Positions 1 to 8,807 of a DNA stretch of 64,000 nt are shown in pieces. The position numbers and the translations under genes are program-made. This stretch comes from Planctomycetia bacterium (lineage in GTDB: Bacteria > Planctomycetota > Phycisphaerae > UBA1845 > Fen-1342), in assembly GCA_015709575.1 (NCBI GenBank), contig CP054190.1:992001-1056000 (forward strand), written 5' to 3'. The notes beneath the pieces were generated by a model. The model was not told where the DNA came from. It made no database searches and was given only the letters and a program-made list of their open reading frames with translations. Within the stretch, counting starts at the first letter, position 1; every line of letters starts with the position of its first letter.

Positions 1-356
1 AGCAATACGCGATCCGCCCCGCGCTGGAGGGGCCGCAGGATCACATTCGGGCGATGATGGCGCGGCTCACGCGCCAGCGCGACGTGCTGATGGCGGGGCT
101 GTCGGCGATTCCGGGGGTGTCGTGCGTGACGCCCGCCGGGGCGTTTTACGCCTTTCCGCGACTACATGGCGATGAGCCTGACGAGCAATTCGTCACGCGC
201 CTGATCCGTGAGACCGGTGCGGTGGCGGTGCCCGGCAGCGGCTTCGGGCAAAAGCCGGGCACGCGGCACTTCCGCCTGGTCTTCCTTCCCGATGAGCGCA
301 CGATCGCCGGCGCCTGCGACGCGATTCGACGCACGATCGCATCTGCCCCGCGCTGA
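1..356 (+). CDS. Class I/II aminotransferase, C-terminal fragment cut by window start
   Basis: The reading frame is open from base 3 to the TGA at 354-356, so only about 117 C-terminal codons are present. The fragment contains PAGAFYAFPR, then a stretch reading AVAVPGSGFG and a closing FRLVF. These match the small-domain end of PLP-dependent fold-type I aminotransferases (AspC/DapL-like), in which the arginine of the last motif binds the substrate carboxylate. The full aminotransferase at 50141-51358 ends with a very similar PGGAFYAFPR and AVPGIGFG, which supports the family call. The PLP lysine lies outside the window, so substrate cannot be judged. It converges on the next gene with a 38-base gap. 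Confidence 0.85.
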   Translation, partial: QYAIRPALEGPQDHIRAMMARLTRQRDVLMAGLSAIPGVSCVTPAGAFYAFPRLHGDEPDEQFVTRLIRETGAVAVPGSGFGQKPGTRHFRLVFLPDERTIAGACDAIRRTIASAPR

Positions 357-394
357 CGAGCTTCAAAGTTGAATAACGGACCGATGACGCCCAT

Positions 395-2032
395 TCACGC
401 GCTGGGTGCGGGCAGCCGCCCATAGGTCGCGGCCAGCGCCCGCAGCCGCCGTGCATGCGATTCTCGCAACTGACCCGCGTCGAAGCGCCACTTCCAGTTG
501 CCGCGCGGCGTGCCGGGGATGTTCATTCGGTGCCGCGTGTCCAGTCCCAGCACGTCCTGAAGCGGGACGATGGCCGTGTTGGCCGGCGACGCCATCGCCA
601 GGCGGATCATGTCCCAGTGGATCTCGCGCGCATCCGTGTTCATATACGCCCGCGCGCGGGCCGTCGTGCCGAGCCGCGGATCAACCTTCGCCGAGCCGCT
701 CGGCACGCCGGTCTGCCGCCGACTCGACGCGACCCCACCGCGCCCGCCAGACGCCCGCCGCAGCCGCCGCTCCATTTCCTGCAACGATTTCCACCAGCCG
801 ACGGTCGTGTCGTTGTCGTGGGTGCCGGTGTAGACGACGCTGTCGGCGGGGAAATTGTGAGGCTGGTGATACGCCGCCCCGGGGTTGAACGCCCAATGCA
901 GAATCCGCATCCCCGGAAAGCCGTAGCGCTCGCGCAGCGCGATGGCCTCGGGCGTCACCTCGCCCAGGTCCTCCGCGATGACTTCCGGCCGGCCCAGCGC
1001 GTGGCGCACCGCGTCAAACAGCTCGCGTCCCGGCGCGGGTCGCCATTGGCCGCGCAGTGCCGTCCGATGATGTCCGGGCACTGCCCAGCAGCGCGCGAAG
1101 CCCAGGAAATGGTCGATGCGCACGGCGTCAAACTGCGCCAATGTGTGTCTGAATCGCGCAATCCACCACGCGAATCGCTCTTTTTGGTGTGCATTCCAGT
1201 CATAGAGCGGGTGCTCCCACAACTGGCCGTTGCGGTTGAAATCGTCGGGCGGCACGCCGGTCTGCCAGCGTCGTCGGCCGTCGGGCGTCAGCGCGAACAG
1301 CTCCTGCCTGGCCCAGACGTCGGAACTGTCGTAAGCGACGAAGATCGGGATATCGCCCATCAGCCGAACGCCGCGCTCGGCGCAATGCGAGCGCAGACGC
1401 CGCCACTGGCGGTCAAACTCGAACTGCACGAAGCGGTGATAGGCCACCCGTTCCGATAGCCGGCGCAATGCTGCGGCGCGGGCGGGTCGGCTGGCGGTGC
1501 GGAGCGCGGCGGGCCAGCGAAACCAGCTCTTTCCGCGGCTTTCTTCGCGTAGTGCGCGGTACAGGGCGTCCGAATCGAGCCAGTAGGCGTGCTCGGCGCA
1601 GAAAGCGTCGTATTGGTGCAGTGTGTCGCCGGTTCGCGCCGCGAATGCTCGATACGCACGCTTTAGCGCGCGAGTGCGGAATGCCAGGGCGGCGGGGTAG
1701 CGGGCTTCAGGCGCGTCGTCCAGCGCACGGGGCGCTGCGATATCAGCGCGGGTCAGCAGTCCCTCCTCCACCAGCGCGTCGAGGCTGATCAGCAATGGGC
1801 TTCCGGCGAATGCGGAATCAGAGGAGTAAGGCCCACCCACGCGGTCGGGCGGCGTGATCGGCAGCATCTGCCACCACGTCATGCCGGAAGCTGCGAGAAA
1901 GTCGACGAATCCGTGCGCAGCGCGGCCGAGGTCGCCGACGCCGTGCGGACCGGGAAGCGAGGTGGGGTGCAGCAGGATTCCAGCGCTGCGCTGACTCAGC
2001 AGCGGCGGCGCGGTGCGGGCGCGTGGTTTCAT
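395..2032 (-). CDS. malQ: 4-alpha-glucanotransferase (amylomaltase, GH77)
   Basis: Cytoplasmic disproportionating enzyme that transfers alpha-1,4-glucan segments in glycogen or maltodextrin metabolism. Family marks are visible: the N-terminal GILLHPTSLPGPHGVGDLG, the nucleophile region VRIDHFLGF near residue 305, IAEDLG with the acid/base glutamate near 354, GTHDND near 402 and a C-terminal IPGTPRGNWKWR. I start at the ATG before KPRARTAPP, because the 14 residues further upstream look non-coding. The product is 545 residues, longer than usual, because an Arg/Gly/Ser-rich stretch of roughly 30 residues (about 421-460) interrupts the region between GWWKSL and REIHWD. No other maltodextrin gene is adjacent. 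Confidence 0.95.
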   Translation of the reverse strand: MKPRARTAPPLLSQRSAGILLHPTSLPGPHGVGDLGRAAHGFVDFLAASGMTWWQMLPITPPDRVGGPYSSDSAFAGSPLLISLDALVEEGLLTRADIAAPRALDDAPEARYPAALAFRTRALKRAYRAFAARTGDTLHQYDAFCAEHAYWLDSDALYRALREESRGKSWFRWPAALRTASRPARAAALRRLSERVAYHRFVQFEFDRQWRRLRSHCAERGVRLMGDIPIFVAYDSSDVWARQELFALTPDGRRRWQTGVPPDDFNRNGQLWEHPLYDWNAHQKERFAWWIARFRHTLAQFDAVRIDHFLGFARCWAVPGHHRTALRGQWRPAPGRELFDAVRHALGRPEVIAEDLGEVTPEAIALRERYGFPGMRILHWAFNPGAAYHQPHNFPADSVVYTGTHDNDTTVGWWKSLQEMERRLRRASGGRGGVASSRRQTGVPSGSAKVDPRLGTTARARAYMNTDAREIHWDMIRLAMASPANTAIVPLQDVLGLDTRHRMNIPGTPRGNWKWRFDAGQLRESHARRLRALAATYGRLPAPSA

Positions 2033-2141
2033 CCGGCGGAGTATATCGTCGCGATTCGGGCGGCAGTGGTGCATATCGGTGCGCGCGGGTGCTTGCTATG
2101 ATCCCGCACGCTGCGCCTCCGCAGGCAGGAAGACCGCCCCG

Positions 2142-3752
2142 GTGTACAAGCTGTTTCTTACGCTTCGATACCTGCGCAAACGGCGCATCGCGTACGCCGC
2201 GGTGGGCGCGGTGACGCTCTGCGCCGCGATGGTGCTGATCGTGATGTCGGTACTGGGCGGGTTCGTGCAGGAGATGAAGGCCAAGGCGCGGGCGCTGCTG
2301 GGGGACGTGATTCTTGACAACCGCTCCTATCATGGCTTTCCGCTCTACGAGGAGCTGATCGCCGAGATTTCGACCTGGCCGGAGATTCAGCGGGCCACGC
2401 CGGTGCTGTACAGCTGGGGGCTGCTGCGATTTCCGCAGATCGAGCAGACGGCCACGGTGCGGGTGGTCGGTGTGCGTCTGGATGAGGTCTACGAGGTTAA
2501 CGGCTTTCGGCGCAGTCTCTATTACGAGCAGCACTATCCGGGTACGACGTCGCTGGCACCGCAGGCGCAGGCCATCCTCGGCGTGGTGGACGGGCCACAG
2601 GACGGCGCTTCGCCGGGGATTCCGAGATTGCCCGAGCCGCTGCACACCGCGCACGAGCGGGCACGTGCGGCCGGGCTGCGCGACACGGACGAGTACGACC
2701 GCGAGTGGACCTCGTTCCGCAAGGCGCTGGAGAAAGACGGCATCACGCCCTATCCGGGGGTCTTTGCGCTGCCGGACGGGATGGATGATACGCCGCGCTG
2801 GCAGGGGGAGGAATTTCCGGGGCTGGTGATCGGGCGCGACATCGTGGCGGTGCGCCAGCCGGAGGGCCGCTACCGGCGGCTGGGGTTCTACCCGCGCGGG
2901 TACGTGGTGACGCTGACGCTGTTGCCGACCACCGAGGCGGGCGACATTTCCGGGCAGCCGATCAAGCGGGCGTTTCGCTACGCGGATGACTCGCGTACGG
3001 GCGTTCACGACATCGACTCGAATTACGTGTACTGCGATTTCGCCCTGTTGCAGCGGCTGTTGCAGATGGACGAGGCGCAGCGCGAGGACGGCAGCCGGGT
3101 GCCGGGGCGCTGCTCGCAGATTCAGATCAAGATCGCGCCGGGGCACGATCCTGCGAAGGCGGCCGAGCGGCTGACGAAGTTCGTGGCGGACTTCGCCTAC
3201 AGCGGGCGGTTCGCACTGAACATCAGCGAGCGCGAGCTGCTGCGGCGGGCGCGGGCGGAGACGTGGGAGCAGTCGCAGCGGCACGTGATCGCGCCGATTG
3301 AGAAGGAGCGCGTGCTGATGCAGATCGTGATGGGCATTATTTCGCTCGTCGCGGTGCTGCTGGTGCTGTGCATTCTGTACATGATCGTGCTGCAGAAGAC
3401 GCGCGATGTGGGGGTGCTCAAGAGCGTCGGCGCCTCCTCGACCGGGGTGGGGGCGATCTTCGTGCTGTACGGCGCGGCGGTCGGGGCGGTGGGGGGGCTG
3501 CTGGGGGCGGCGCTGGGCTGGACCTTCATGATGAACATCAACGAGGTACAGGAATTCCTGATTTCGATCCACCCCGGCATGCGGGTGTGGGATTTCAGCG
3601 TGTACGCATTCGATCGCATTCCGAGCCGGGTGGAACTTGCCGACGCGCTGGGGGTGTTCGTCGCATCGATCCTGGCGTGCACCGGCGGCTCGTTCGCGGC
3701 GGCCTGGCGGGCGGCGCGGATGGAGCCGGTGGAGGCGCTGCGCTATGAGTAA
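2142..3752 (+). CDS. LolC/E (FtsX/MacB-like) ABC transporter permease
   Basis: Inner-membrane permease, most like the LolC/LolE lipoprotein-release family. One membrane segment follows the N-terminal LFLTLRYLRKRR (about residues 17-38). A periplasmic domain of about 340 residues comes next, then a C-terminal FtsX domain with three membrane segments containing KTRDVGVLKSVGAS. The GTG start at 2142 is preceded by AGGAAG and is the first codon before recognisable family sequence; the upstream in-frame ATG at 2013 gives an unconvincing extension. At 536 residues it is clearly longer than typical LolC/E (around 400), with the extra length in the periplasmic domain. It overlaps the ATPase gene by 8 bases, so the two are surely co-translated. 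Confidence 0.88.
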   Translation: MYKLFLTLRYLRKRRIAYAAVGAVTLCAAMVLIVMSVLGGFVQEMKAKARALLGDVILDNRSYHGFPLYEELIAEISTWPEIQRATPVLYSWGLLRFPQIEQTATVRVVGVRLDEVYEVNGFRRSLYYEQHYPGTTSLAPQAQAILGVVDGPQDGASPGIPRLPEPLHTAHERARAAGLRDTDEYDREWTSFRKALEKDGITPYPGVFALPDGMDDTPRWQGEEFPGLVIGRDIVAVRQPEGRYRRLGFYPRGYVVTLTLLPTTEAGDISGQPIKRAFRYADDSRTGVHDIDSNYVYCDFALLQRLLQMDEAQREDGSRVPGRCSQIQIKIAPGHDPAKAAERLTKFVADFAYSGRFALNISERELLRRARAETWEQSQRHVIAPIEKERVLMQIVMGIISLVAVLLVLCILYMIVLQKTRDVGVLKSVGASSTGVGAIFVLYGAAVGAVGGLLGAALGWTFMMNINEVQEFLISIHPGMRVWDFSVYAFDRIPSRVELADALGVFVASILACTGGSFAAAWRAARMEPVEALRYE

Positions 3753-4548
3753 CGCCTCGCAGCGCGAGCGCGACACGACGGCCGTCGGCGCGAGCGCCGA
3801 GGACGCGCGCGGCGGCTTTCTCCGGGCGGAGGGCATCTCACGAACCTATCGCCTGGGGCGGGTGGATGTGCCGGTGTTGCGGCGCGCGGACCTGTCGGTG
3901 CGGCGGGGCGAGTTCGCCGCGATCATGGGCAAGAGCGGCAGCGGAAAGAGCACGCTGCTGCACGTGCTCGGGGCGCTGGACGAGCCTCAGGAGGGGCAGG
4001 TCTTCGTCAATGGTGAGCCGGTTTATGCGCCGAAGGAGCGGCGGAGCTTCCGGGCGCGGGCGCTGGACGTACTGAGCGTGCACGAGCGGCGGCGAAATCG
4101 ACTGCGGCGCGACACGTTCGGTTTCGTGTTCCAGTTCTACCACCTGCTGCCCGAACTGACCGTGTTCGAGAACGTGCTGGTGACCGAGATGGTGCGAACC
4201 GGGGTGCTGCGCTGGCCGACGGCGCGGAGTGGCGCCCGGCGGCGCGTGTCGGCGGAGCTGGAGCGGGTGGGGTTGTCGCATCGACTGGCACACCGACCGA
4301 GCGAACTGTCGGGTGGGGAGCGGCAGCGCGTCGCGATTGCCCGGGCGCTGGTGCACCGGCCGAGCGTGTTGCTGGCGGACGAGCCGACCGGCAACCTGGA
4401 CGCGACCAGCGGCGCGGCCATCCTGGCGATTTTTCAGGCGCTGCACGCCGAGGGACAGACGATCGTGATGGTGACGCACGACGCGACCGTGGCGGCGTGC
4501 GCCGACCGGGTTCTGCACCTGGACGACGGGCAACTGGCGGCGAAGTGA
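3745..4548 (+). CDS. LolD-like ABC transporter ATP-binding protein
   Basis: ATPase partner of the permease just upstream, whose stop codon lies inside this gene. All ABC signatures are present: Walker [10 protein letters not shown] near residue 62, Q-loop [14 protein letters not shown], signature [15 protein letters not shown], Walker [12 protein letters not shown] and H-loop [16 protein letters not shown] is typical of the LolD/MacB subgroup. Between Walker A and the Q-loop there is an arginine-rich insert (about residues 93-120) not usual for LolD. The ATG at 3745 overlaps the permease end. The expected job is driving lipoprotein or lipid extraction from the inner membrane. A separate LolA is not seen. 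Confidence 0.9.
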   Translation: MSNASQRERDTTAVGASAEDARGGFLRAEGISRTYRLGRVDVPVLRRADLSVRRGEFAAIMGKSGSGKSTLLHVLGALDEPQEGQVFVNGEPVYAPKERRSFRARALDVLSVHERRRNRLRRDTFGFVFQFYHLLPELTVFENVLVTEMVRTGVLRWPTARSGARRRVSAELERVGLSHRLAHRPSELSGGERQRVAIARALVHRPSVLLADEPTGNLDATSGAAILAIFQALHAEGQTIVMVTHDATVAACADRVLHLDDGQLAAK

Positions 4549-4576
4549 GCGCGCAGCGCGGGCATGACGGACGAGC

Positions 4577-6115
4577 ATGATCGCTGACGGGCTATCAACG
4601 CTGGCGGATCTGCTCTGGGCGCCGCTGCGCGACGCGGAGTGGGGAAATTTCGCGGGCTTCTGGCTGCGACAACTGCTTGACGATCGCTTCACCGTGGCGC
4701 TGTTCGTTCCGCTGCTGCCGCTGCTGCTGCTCGCGCCGCGGCGATGGCTGCGCGAGGCGATCGTGGGGACGGGGCTGGCGTTCCTGTTCGTCGCGTTCGG
4801 CGCGCCATATGCGCTCTTCTGGTTGTTGAACTGCTCCGGTTTCTTCGTGCTGACGCAGTGGTACGCGGGGCGGGTCGAGCGGCATCGCCTCACCATCGGA
4901 CCGGGCGCGCCGGAGGGAGCGATCGCCAAAGGTGAGCAGCGCGCGTTCGCGCTGGTCGTCTCAGTGATCGTCGTCTGGTACCTGCTGACGATGCTGCTGC
5001 GGAAGATCGAACTCCCCGACGAGTGGAACCGCTGGCTGTTTGAGTACGCGCGGTGGTGCTTTCCATTTCACGTCGGTGATCGGGTGTGGACGCCCGGCTC
5101 GCCGAGCGCGGCGGAGATCATCGGGACGCCGAAGGGGCAGCTTGCGGTACAGGTCTTCTGGAACCCGCACAACATCGGCACGGCCTACCTGGTGTGGCGG
5201 CTGCTGCACTACTTCTCCGAGCTGCGCCTGGGCGGCATCCCCGAGACGCGCCGGCGCTTCATCGATTTCCTGGCCTATCTCTGCTACGCACCGAACCTGA
5301 TTCAGGGGCCGATCGAGCGCTATCCGCGCTTCTGCGAGCAACTGGACGCCTGTCACGGGCAGCGGCGGTGGAGCGATTGGCCGATCGGCCTGGCGCGGAT
5401 GGGATGGGGCTTGAGCAAATCAATCATCGCGACGCTGTACTTTCTGCCACTGCTGCGCGATGGGTTGAGGATGGGGTCAGAGAGCGCAGGATACTTTCAC
5501 GCCCCGCACTTGATCGAGAATTACGCGCTGGTGTACGGCGGCGTGTTCCTGATCATTTTTCACCTGTACCTGGAGTTCAGCGGTTATTGCGACGTGTCGG
5601 CCGGCATGGCGCGGCTGTTGGGCTATCGGCAGGTGGAGAATTTCCGCTGGTGCTGGTTCGCGACCAGCCTGCGCGATTTCTGGCGGCGCTGGCACATCAG
5701 CCTGTCGTCCCTGCTGCGGGACTATGTGTACATCGCACTGGGCGGGAATCGCCAGCGCGCGGCGCTGAACCTGGTGCTGACGTTCGTGATCTGCGGCGTG
5801 TGGCACATTCCCAACGGGTACATGGCGGCCTGGGGGGCGGTGATGGGGCTGATGCTGGCCGTCAACCAGTGGTGGGTGGGCTTGATGCAGCGGCTGGACG
5901 GGCGTCGGTCCGGTGTTTTCTCGGCGATTCGACGCGGCGTGCGACGGATGCACCCGCTGGGGCCGATTGTCGCGTGGCTGTTCACGATGCACTGCTTCGT
6001 ATTCAGCCTGCTGATTTTTTTCGGCGGGCGCGGGGCGGGGCGGGTGACATGGGAAATCGTCCGGCGGCCGCTTCTGGCGCTGACCGGCGCCGAGTGCTTC
6101 GCGTCGCCGTCATAA
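4577..6115 (+). CDS. MBOAT family membrane-bound O-acyltransferase
   Basis: Polytopic membrane protein of 512 residues with many hydrophobic segments. The MBOAT core is clear: PNLIQGPIERYPRF near residue 240, RDFWRRWHISLSSLLRDYVYIALGG from about 365, then CGVWHIPNGYMAAWG with the invariant catalytic histidine near 409. It resembles AlgI/DltB-type proteins that move acyl groups to secreted polymers or lipids. It begins 28 bases after the LolD-like gene and runs the same way, so the three may form one transcript. No partner SGNH/AlgJ-type protein is next to it, so the acceptor is unknown. Confidence 0.9.
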   Translation: MIADGLSTLADLLWAPLRDAEWGNFAGFWLRQLLDDRFTVALFVPLLPLLLLAPRRWLREAIVGTGLAFLFVAFGAPYALFWLLNCSGFFVLTQWYAGRVERHRLTIGPGAPEGAIAKGEQRAFALVVSVIVVWYLLTMLLRKIELPDEWNRWLFEYARWCFPFHVGDRVWTPGSPSAAEIIGTPKGQLAVQVFWNPHNIGTAYLVWRLLHYFSELRLGGIPETRRRFIDFLAYLCYAPNLIQGPIERYPRFCEQLDACHGQRRWSDWPIGLARMGWGLSKSIIATLYFLPLLRDGLRMGSESAGYFHAPHLIENYALVYGGVFLIIFHLYLEFSGYCDVSAGMARLLGYRQVENFRWCWFATSLRDFWRRWHISLSSLLRDYVYIALGGNRQRAALNLVLTFVICGVWHIPNGYMAAWGAVMGLMLAVNQWWVGLMQRLDGRRSGVFSAIRRGVRRMHPLGPIVAWLFTMHCFVFSLLIFFGGRGAGRVTWEIVRRPLLALTGAECFASPS

Positions 6116-6235
6116 TTCGCAAAAGAATCTCTGTGAATTCAGGCAATTTGCCACCGTGACCGCTGAATTTCAGACCAGTCCGCTGGCGAGCGATAACCGA
6201 GGGCGATTGTCATCGCGCGTGCGAGAGGCGAAAAT

Positions 6236-6294
6236 TATCAGCGGGGAACTCGCACTCGAACGGCCCGTAAGAAGCTGCTTATTCCCCGCAGATA
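6236..6294. promoter_or_regulatory. Long inverted repeat between MBOAT and FlgM-like genes
   Basis: Two 13-base arms, 6236-6248 (TATCAGCGGGGAA) and 6282-6294 (TTCCCCGCAGATA), pair at 12 of 13 positions with a single A/A mismatch. They are separated by 33 bases. It could be a large operator for a dimeric regulator or a stem in a transcript leader. No T-tract follows, so it is not a standard intrinsic terminator. Confidence 0.5.
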
Positions 6295-6410
6295 TCCCAG
6301 ATTATCTTGTGCCCTTGATCGGGCGGAATCGCGTAAAGATTTATGGGCAGGCGGGACGATACATCCCGTGAGCGAAGGTGGACTCGGGCGACCGAAGGAT
6401 CGGCTCGTCC

Positions 6411-6420
6411 CCACCGATAA
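6411..6420 (+). promoter_or_regulatory. CCACCGATAA box, possible sigma-28-type -10 element
   Basis: The last eight bases (ACCGATAA) differ by one from the flagellar sigma-28 consensus -10 GCCGATAA. The box lies 90 bases before the FlgM-like start. The same decamer occurs at 9888-9897 before the second FlgM-like ORF. No matching TAAA -35 at normal spacing is visible, so the role is only suggested. Confidence 0.3.
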
Positions 6421-6509
6421 GGGCGTTTCCCCCGTTTACTTCATGGATGATGCCGCCGCGGGTTATTCCGCGCGCTCGCGTGTTTCCTCGTCTATGGAGG
6501 CCGGGTTTC

Positions 6510-6785
6510 ATGGTGCATTCGATTACGGTGGCGGGTCGGTCGGCGCTGGCGGCGGAACACCCCGCGATCACGGACCGCGGCGGCGTGCTTCGCGACCGCG
6601 GATCGACCGCGGAGAGTGACCGGGTGCTGCTCTCGGCCGACGCGCTGCGCGGGATGGAGGACGCGGCCCGCAGCCGGCAGCTGCGACTGGCGGCGCTGCG
6701 CGCGAGCATTCAATCGGGGACCTACCTCACGCCGGAGAAGCTGGACGCGGCGGTGTGGCGGCTCTACGCCGAGCTGAAGAAGTGA
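6510..6785 (+). CDS. flgM: FlgM-like anti-sigma-28 factor
   Basis: Small protein of 91 residues whose C-terminal half reads RLAALRASIQSGTYLTPEKL followed by DAAVWRLYAELKK. This is the pattern of FlgM, the anti-sigma factor that holds FliA until it is exported through the flagellar hook. The N-terminal half is variable and Arg/Ala-rich, as expected for a mostly disordered protein. The ATG at 6510 has GGAGG 9 bases upstream, which decides the start over in-frame ATGs upstream. No other flagellar genes are in the window, so the sigma partner is elsewhere. A short gap separates it from the following gene on the same strand. Confidence 0.75.
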   Translation: MVHSITVAGRSALAAEHPAITDRGGVLRDRGSTAESDRVLLSADALRGMEDAARSRQLRLAALRASIQSGTYLTPEKLDAAVWRLYAELKK

Positions 6786-6807
6786 CGGCGGCGCGGAGCC
6801 TGCGATC

Positions 6808-7614
6808 ATGGCCAAACGCTCGATAGGTCGGAAACAGACGGTCGCGGACCGGGCGGGCGGCTCGCGAGTGGCCGGTTCGCGTGCCGGGTCGTCTCGCCCG
6901 GCCGGAAAGCGGGTCGTCCGCACCGGTCATTCCGCGGCGAAATCTGCGGTTGGCCGTCCGTCAGGCGGCGGGACGCTGCCGCCGTTGCGCACCAATCGGG
7001 TTTCGTCGTACGGCGTGCATCCGGGCGTGGCGATGGTGCAGGGGTGGATCGCGTCACTCAAGGAGAAGAGCGGGCGCACGCTGGAGGAGTGGATCCGGTT
7101 CATCCGACGCGAGGGTCCGGCGGACCTCAAGCGGCGGGGTAAGTGGCTCAAAGAGCAGCACGGTCTGGGAACTGTCACGGCGTCGTGGCTGGCGGAGCGC
7201 GCGGACGAGGGCCGCATGGGGATCGGGGAAGAGGATCCACGGGTCTACCTTGAGAACGCTGTTCGCTACGTGGAGGAGATGTATCCGGCGGCGCGTGCCG
7301 CGCTGCGCCCGTTGCACGACGGGCTGATCGGGCTGGCGCGCGAGCTGGGGCCGGACATTCGCATCTGTCCCTGCGAAACGATCGTGCCGATCTACCGGCG
7401 GCACGTGATCGCGCAGATCCGCCCCGCGACGCGCACGCGCATCGACTTCGGGCTGGCGCTGGGGGACACGCCGGCGCGGGGCGCGCTGATCGACACCGGC
7501 GGCTTCGCCAAGAAGGATCGCATCACGCATCGCATCGCGGTCAGCTCGGAGGCGGACATCAACGCCGAGCTGCGCCGCTGGCTGAAGGCGGCCTACGACC
7601 GCAACGCGGGTTGA
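6808..7614 (+). CDS. DUF4287 / DUF5655 domain protein
   Basis: 268-residue cytoplasmic protein. A basic, Ser/Arg/Gly-rich tail of about 65 residues comes first. It is followed by a DUF4287-like segment (SGRTLEEWIRFIRREGPADL, then WLKEQHGLGTVTASWL, about 85-130). A DUF5655-like C-terminal domain follows (MYPAARAALRPLHDGL, then IVPIYRRHVIAQIRPATRTR and IDFGLALGDT, about 155-265). The pair is common in bacteria, often as stand-alone proteins, and the biochemical role is not established. It starts 22 bases after the FlgM-like gene and may share its transcript, though I see no functional link to motility. Confidence 0.8.
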   Translation: MAKRSIGRKQTVADRAGGSRVAGSRAGSSRPAGKRVVRTGHSAAKSAVGRPSGGGTLPPLRTNRVSSYGVHPGVAMVQGWIASLKEKSGRTLEEWIRFIRREGPADLKRRGKWLKEQHGLGTVTASWLAERADEGRMGIGEEDPRVYLENAVRYVEEMYPAARAALRPLHDGLIGLARELGPDIRICPCETIVPIYRRHVIAQIRPATRTRIDFGLALGDTPARGALIDTGGFAKKDRITHRIAVSSEADINAELRRWLKAAYDRNAG

Positions 7615-7668
7615 TCAGGCTCGCGTTTCGGCGCGGATTCCGCCGGATCGTGCCGAACTGTCGCCGAA

Positions 7669-8202
7669 TCACGCCGATCGGAAGAAGCCGGTCGCGAAGT
7701 CGTGCACGAACAGCGCGATTCCGCCCAGCGTCAGCAGCATCACGATTCCCCCGAACGTCAGCAGAAACGCGTGGCCGCTGATCCAGCCGTCGCGCATCGT
7801 GGCGATGATGTGCGGGCGTGCCAGCACGAGCATGCTCAGCACCATTGCGCCGCTGGTGGCCAGCACCGAAATCGAGTGCAGGTAGCTGTAGGCCCAGGTA
7901 GCGGCGCTGACCTCGCGCTCGCGGCCGAGCGGCTCGCGCAGGAAGTGGCCGCGGACGGTGTAGACGAAGCGCGCCCCGGCTTCGTCGCGCAGAAAGCGCG
8001 TCTCGCCGTTATGGGCGTCGCCGCCCAGCAGCGCGTAGACGATCGTGTAAATCAGAAAGTTCACTGCTCCCAGCGTGATAATCGCAACGCAGACCTTGTT
8101 CCGGCGGCGGCGCGGGCCTGGCTCAGCCGGCTCGACGCGCGCGGGTCCAGCGTCGGAGTCGAAGCGCTCGAGCGGCGGCGGTGAGGAGGCGGAGCCAGTC
8201 AT
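7669..8202 (-). CDS. Small integral membrane protein, function unknown
   Basis: 177 residues. A proline- and arginine-rich cytoplasmic tail of about 35 residues precedes a membrane segment at 37-58. An extracytoplasmic loop of about 50 residues (GGDAHNGETRFLRDEAGARF) follows, then two more hydrophobic segments near 110-128 and 143-168. No catalytic motif is recognised. The gene is convergent with the DUF4287 gene and divergent from the receiver-domain gene. I do not recognise the family. Confidence 0.7.
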   Translation of the reverse strand: MTGSASSPPPLERFDSDAGPARVEPAEPGPRRRRNKVCVAIITLGAVNFLIYTIVYALLGGDAHNGETRFLRDEAGARFVYTVRGHFLREPLGREREVSAATWAYSYLHSISVLATSGAMVLSMLVLARPHIIATMRDGWISGHAFLLTFGGIVMLLTLGGIALFVHDFATGFFRSA

Positions 8203-8390
8203 TCACGGAGTATACCGGCGGCCGTCCCGGGGCCGCGGCTGTCGATGGCTGCCGCTTTGCGCGCAGCGCTGCATGTTTGACGTCTACGGGCGACAATCGG
8301 CGCTATTGGATTGCAAATCGCGTATGAATCGGCCACACTCGAACGCGAGTTTCGCGTGGGCTGTCGCTTCTTACGATTGAGAGTGCCGCC

Positions 8391-8807
8391 ATGTCGCCCG
8401 CTGCCGCGTCGAAGGTGCTGATCGCCGACGACAACCCTCAGATTCTTGAACTGATCGAGGCCTACCTGGAGCCGCTGGGCGTGGAGATCACGACCGCGGC
8501 CGACGGGCAGGCGGCGCTGTCCGCGATAGAGGCCGCGCCGCCGGACCTGGTGCTGCTGGACATCATGATGCCGCGGCGAAGCGGGTACGAGGTCTGCCGG
8601 CAGTTGAAGGAGGATGATCGCTACCGCGACATCCCGGTCATCATGGTCACGGCGCTAAATGAGGTCGGAGACCTGGAGCGAGCGCGGGAGTGCGGCGCGG
8701 ATGATTTCCTGACCAAGCCGGTGAACAAGATGGAGTTGTTGGCGCGTGTGCAGGCGCTATTGGCGGCCCGACGGGTGCGACAGGGCGGCGAGGCGGCTGG
8801 GGCGTAG
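8391..8807 (+). CDS. Single-domain response regulator (CheY-like receiver)
   Basis: 138 residues consisting almost only of a receiver domain. The acidic pair is in VLIADDNPQIL, the phosphoacceptor aspartate in DLVLLDIMMPRRSG (about residue 54), the conserved Thr in VIMVTALNE, and the Lys in FLTKPVNKMEL. There is no output domain; a short Arg/Gly/Ala tail ends the protein. Such stand-alone receivers act as phosphorelay shuttles or bind a partner. No histidine kinase is nearby, and the HDOD-GGDEF regulator is 9 kb away, so the partner is unknown. Confidence 0.92.
   Translation: MSPAAASKVLIADDNPQILELIEAYLEPLGVEITTAADGQAALSAIEAAPPDLVLLDIMMPRRSGYEVCRQLKEDDRYRDIPVIMVTALNEVGDLERARECGADDFLTKPVNKMELLARVQALLAARRVRQGGEAAGA

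Larger units (their letters stand above)
6116..6509. other. Intergenic leader, relatively AT-rich, before the FlgM-like gene
   Basis: No convincing gene is seen; a 71-codon frame at 6156-6371 has no recognisable protein features. The stretch is visibly richer in A and T than its surroundings. It holds the long inverted repeat at 6236-6294, a TAAAGATT...GACGATAC pair at 6334-6362 and a CCACCGATAA box at 6411-6420. It is most likely the promoter and leader region of the FlgM-like gene, possibly with the 3' end of the MBOAT transcript. Confidence 0.6.

Noticed and set aside
1818..3836. 672-codon minus-strand frame
   Set aside because: Antisense to the ABC permease, whose FtsX domain is clear; repetitive Arg/His/Pro composition.
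6334..6362. TAAAGATT...GACGATAC as a standard sigma-28 promoter
   Set aside because: Elements resemble the consensus but spacing is 13 instead of 11; kept only as a note.
6156..6371. 71-codon frame in the FlgM-like leader
   Set aside because: No ribosome-binding site or family features; overlaps the inverted repeat.
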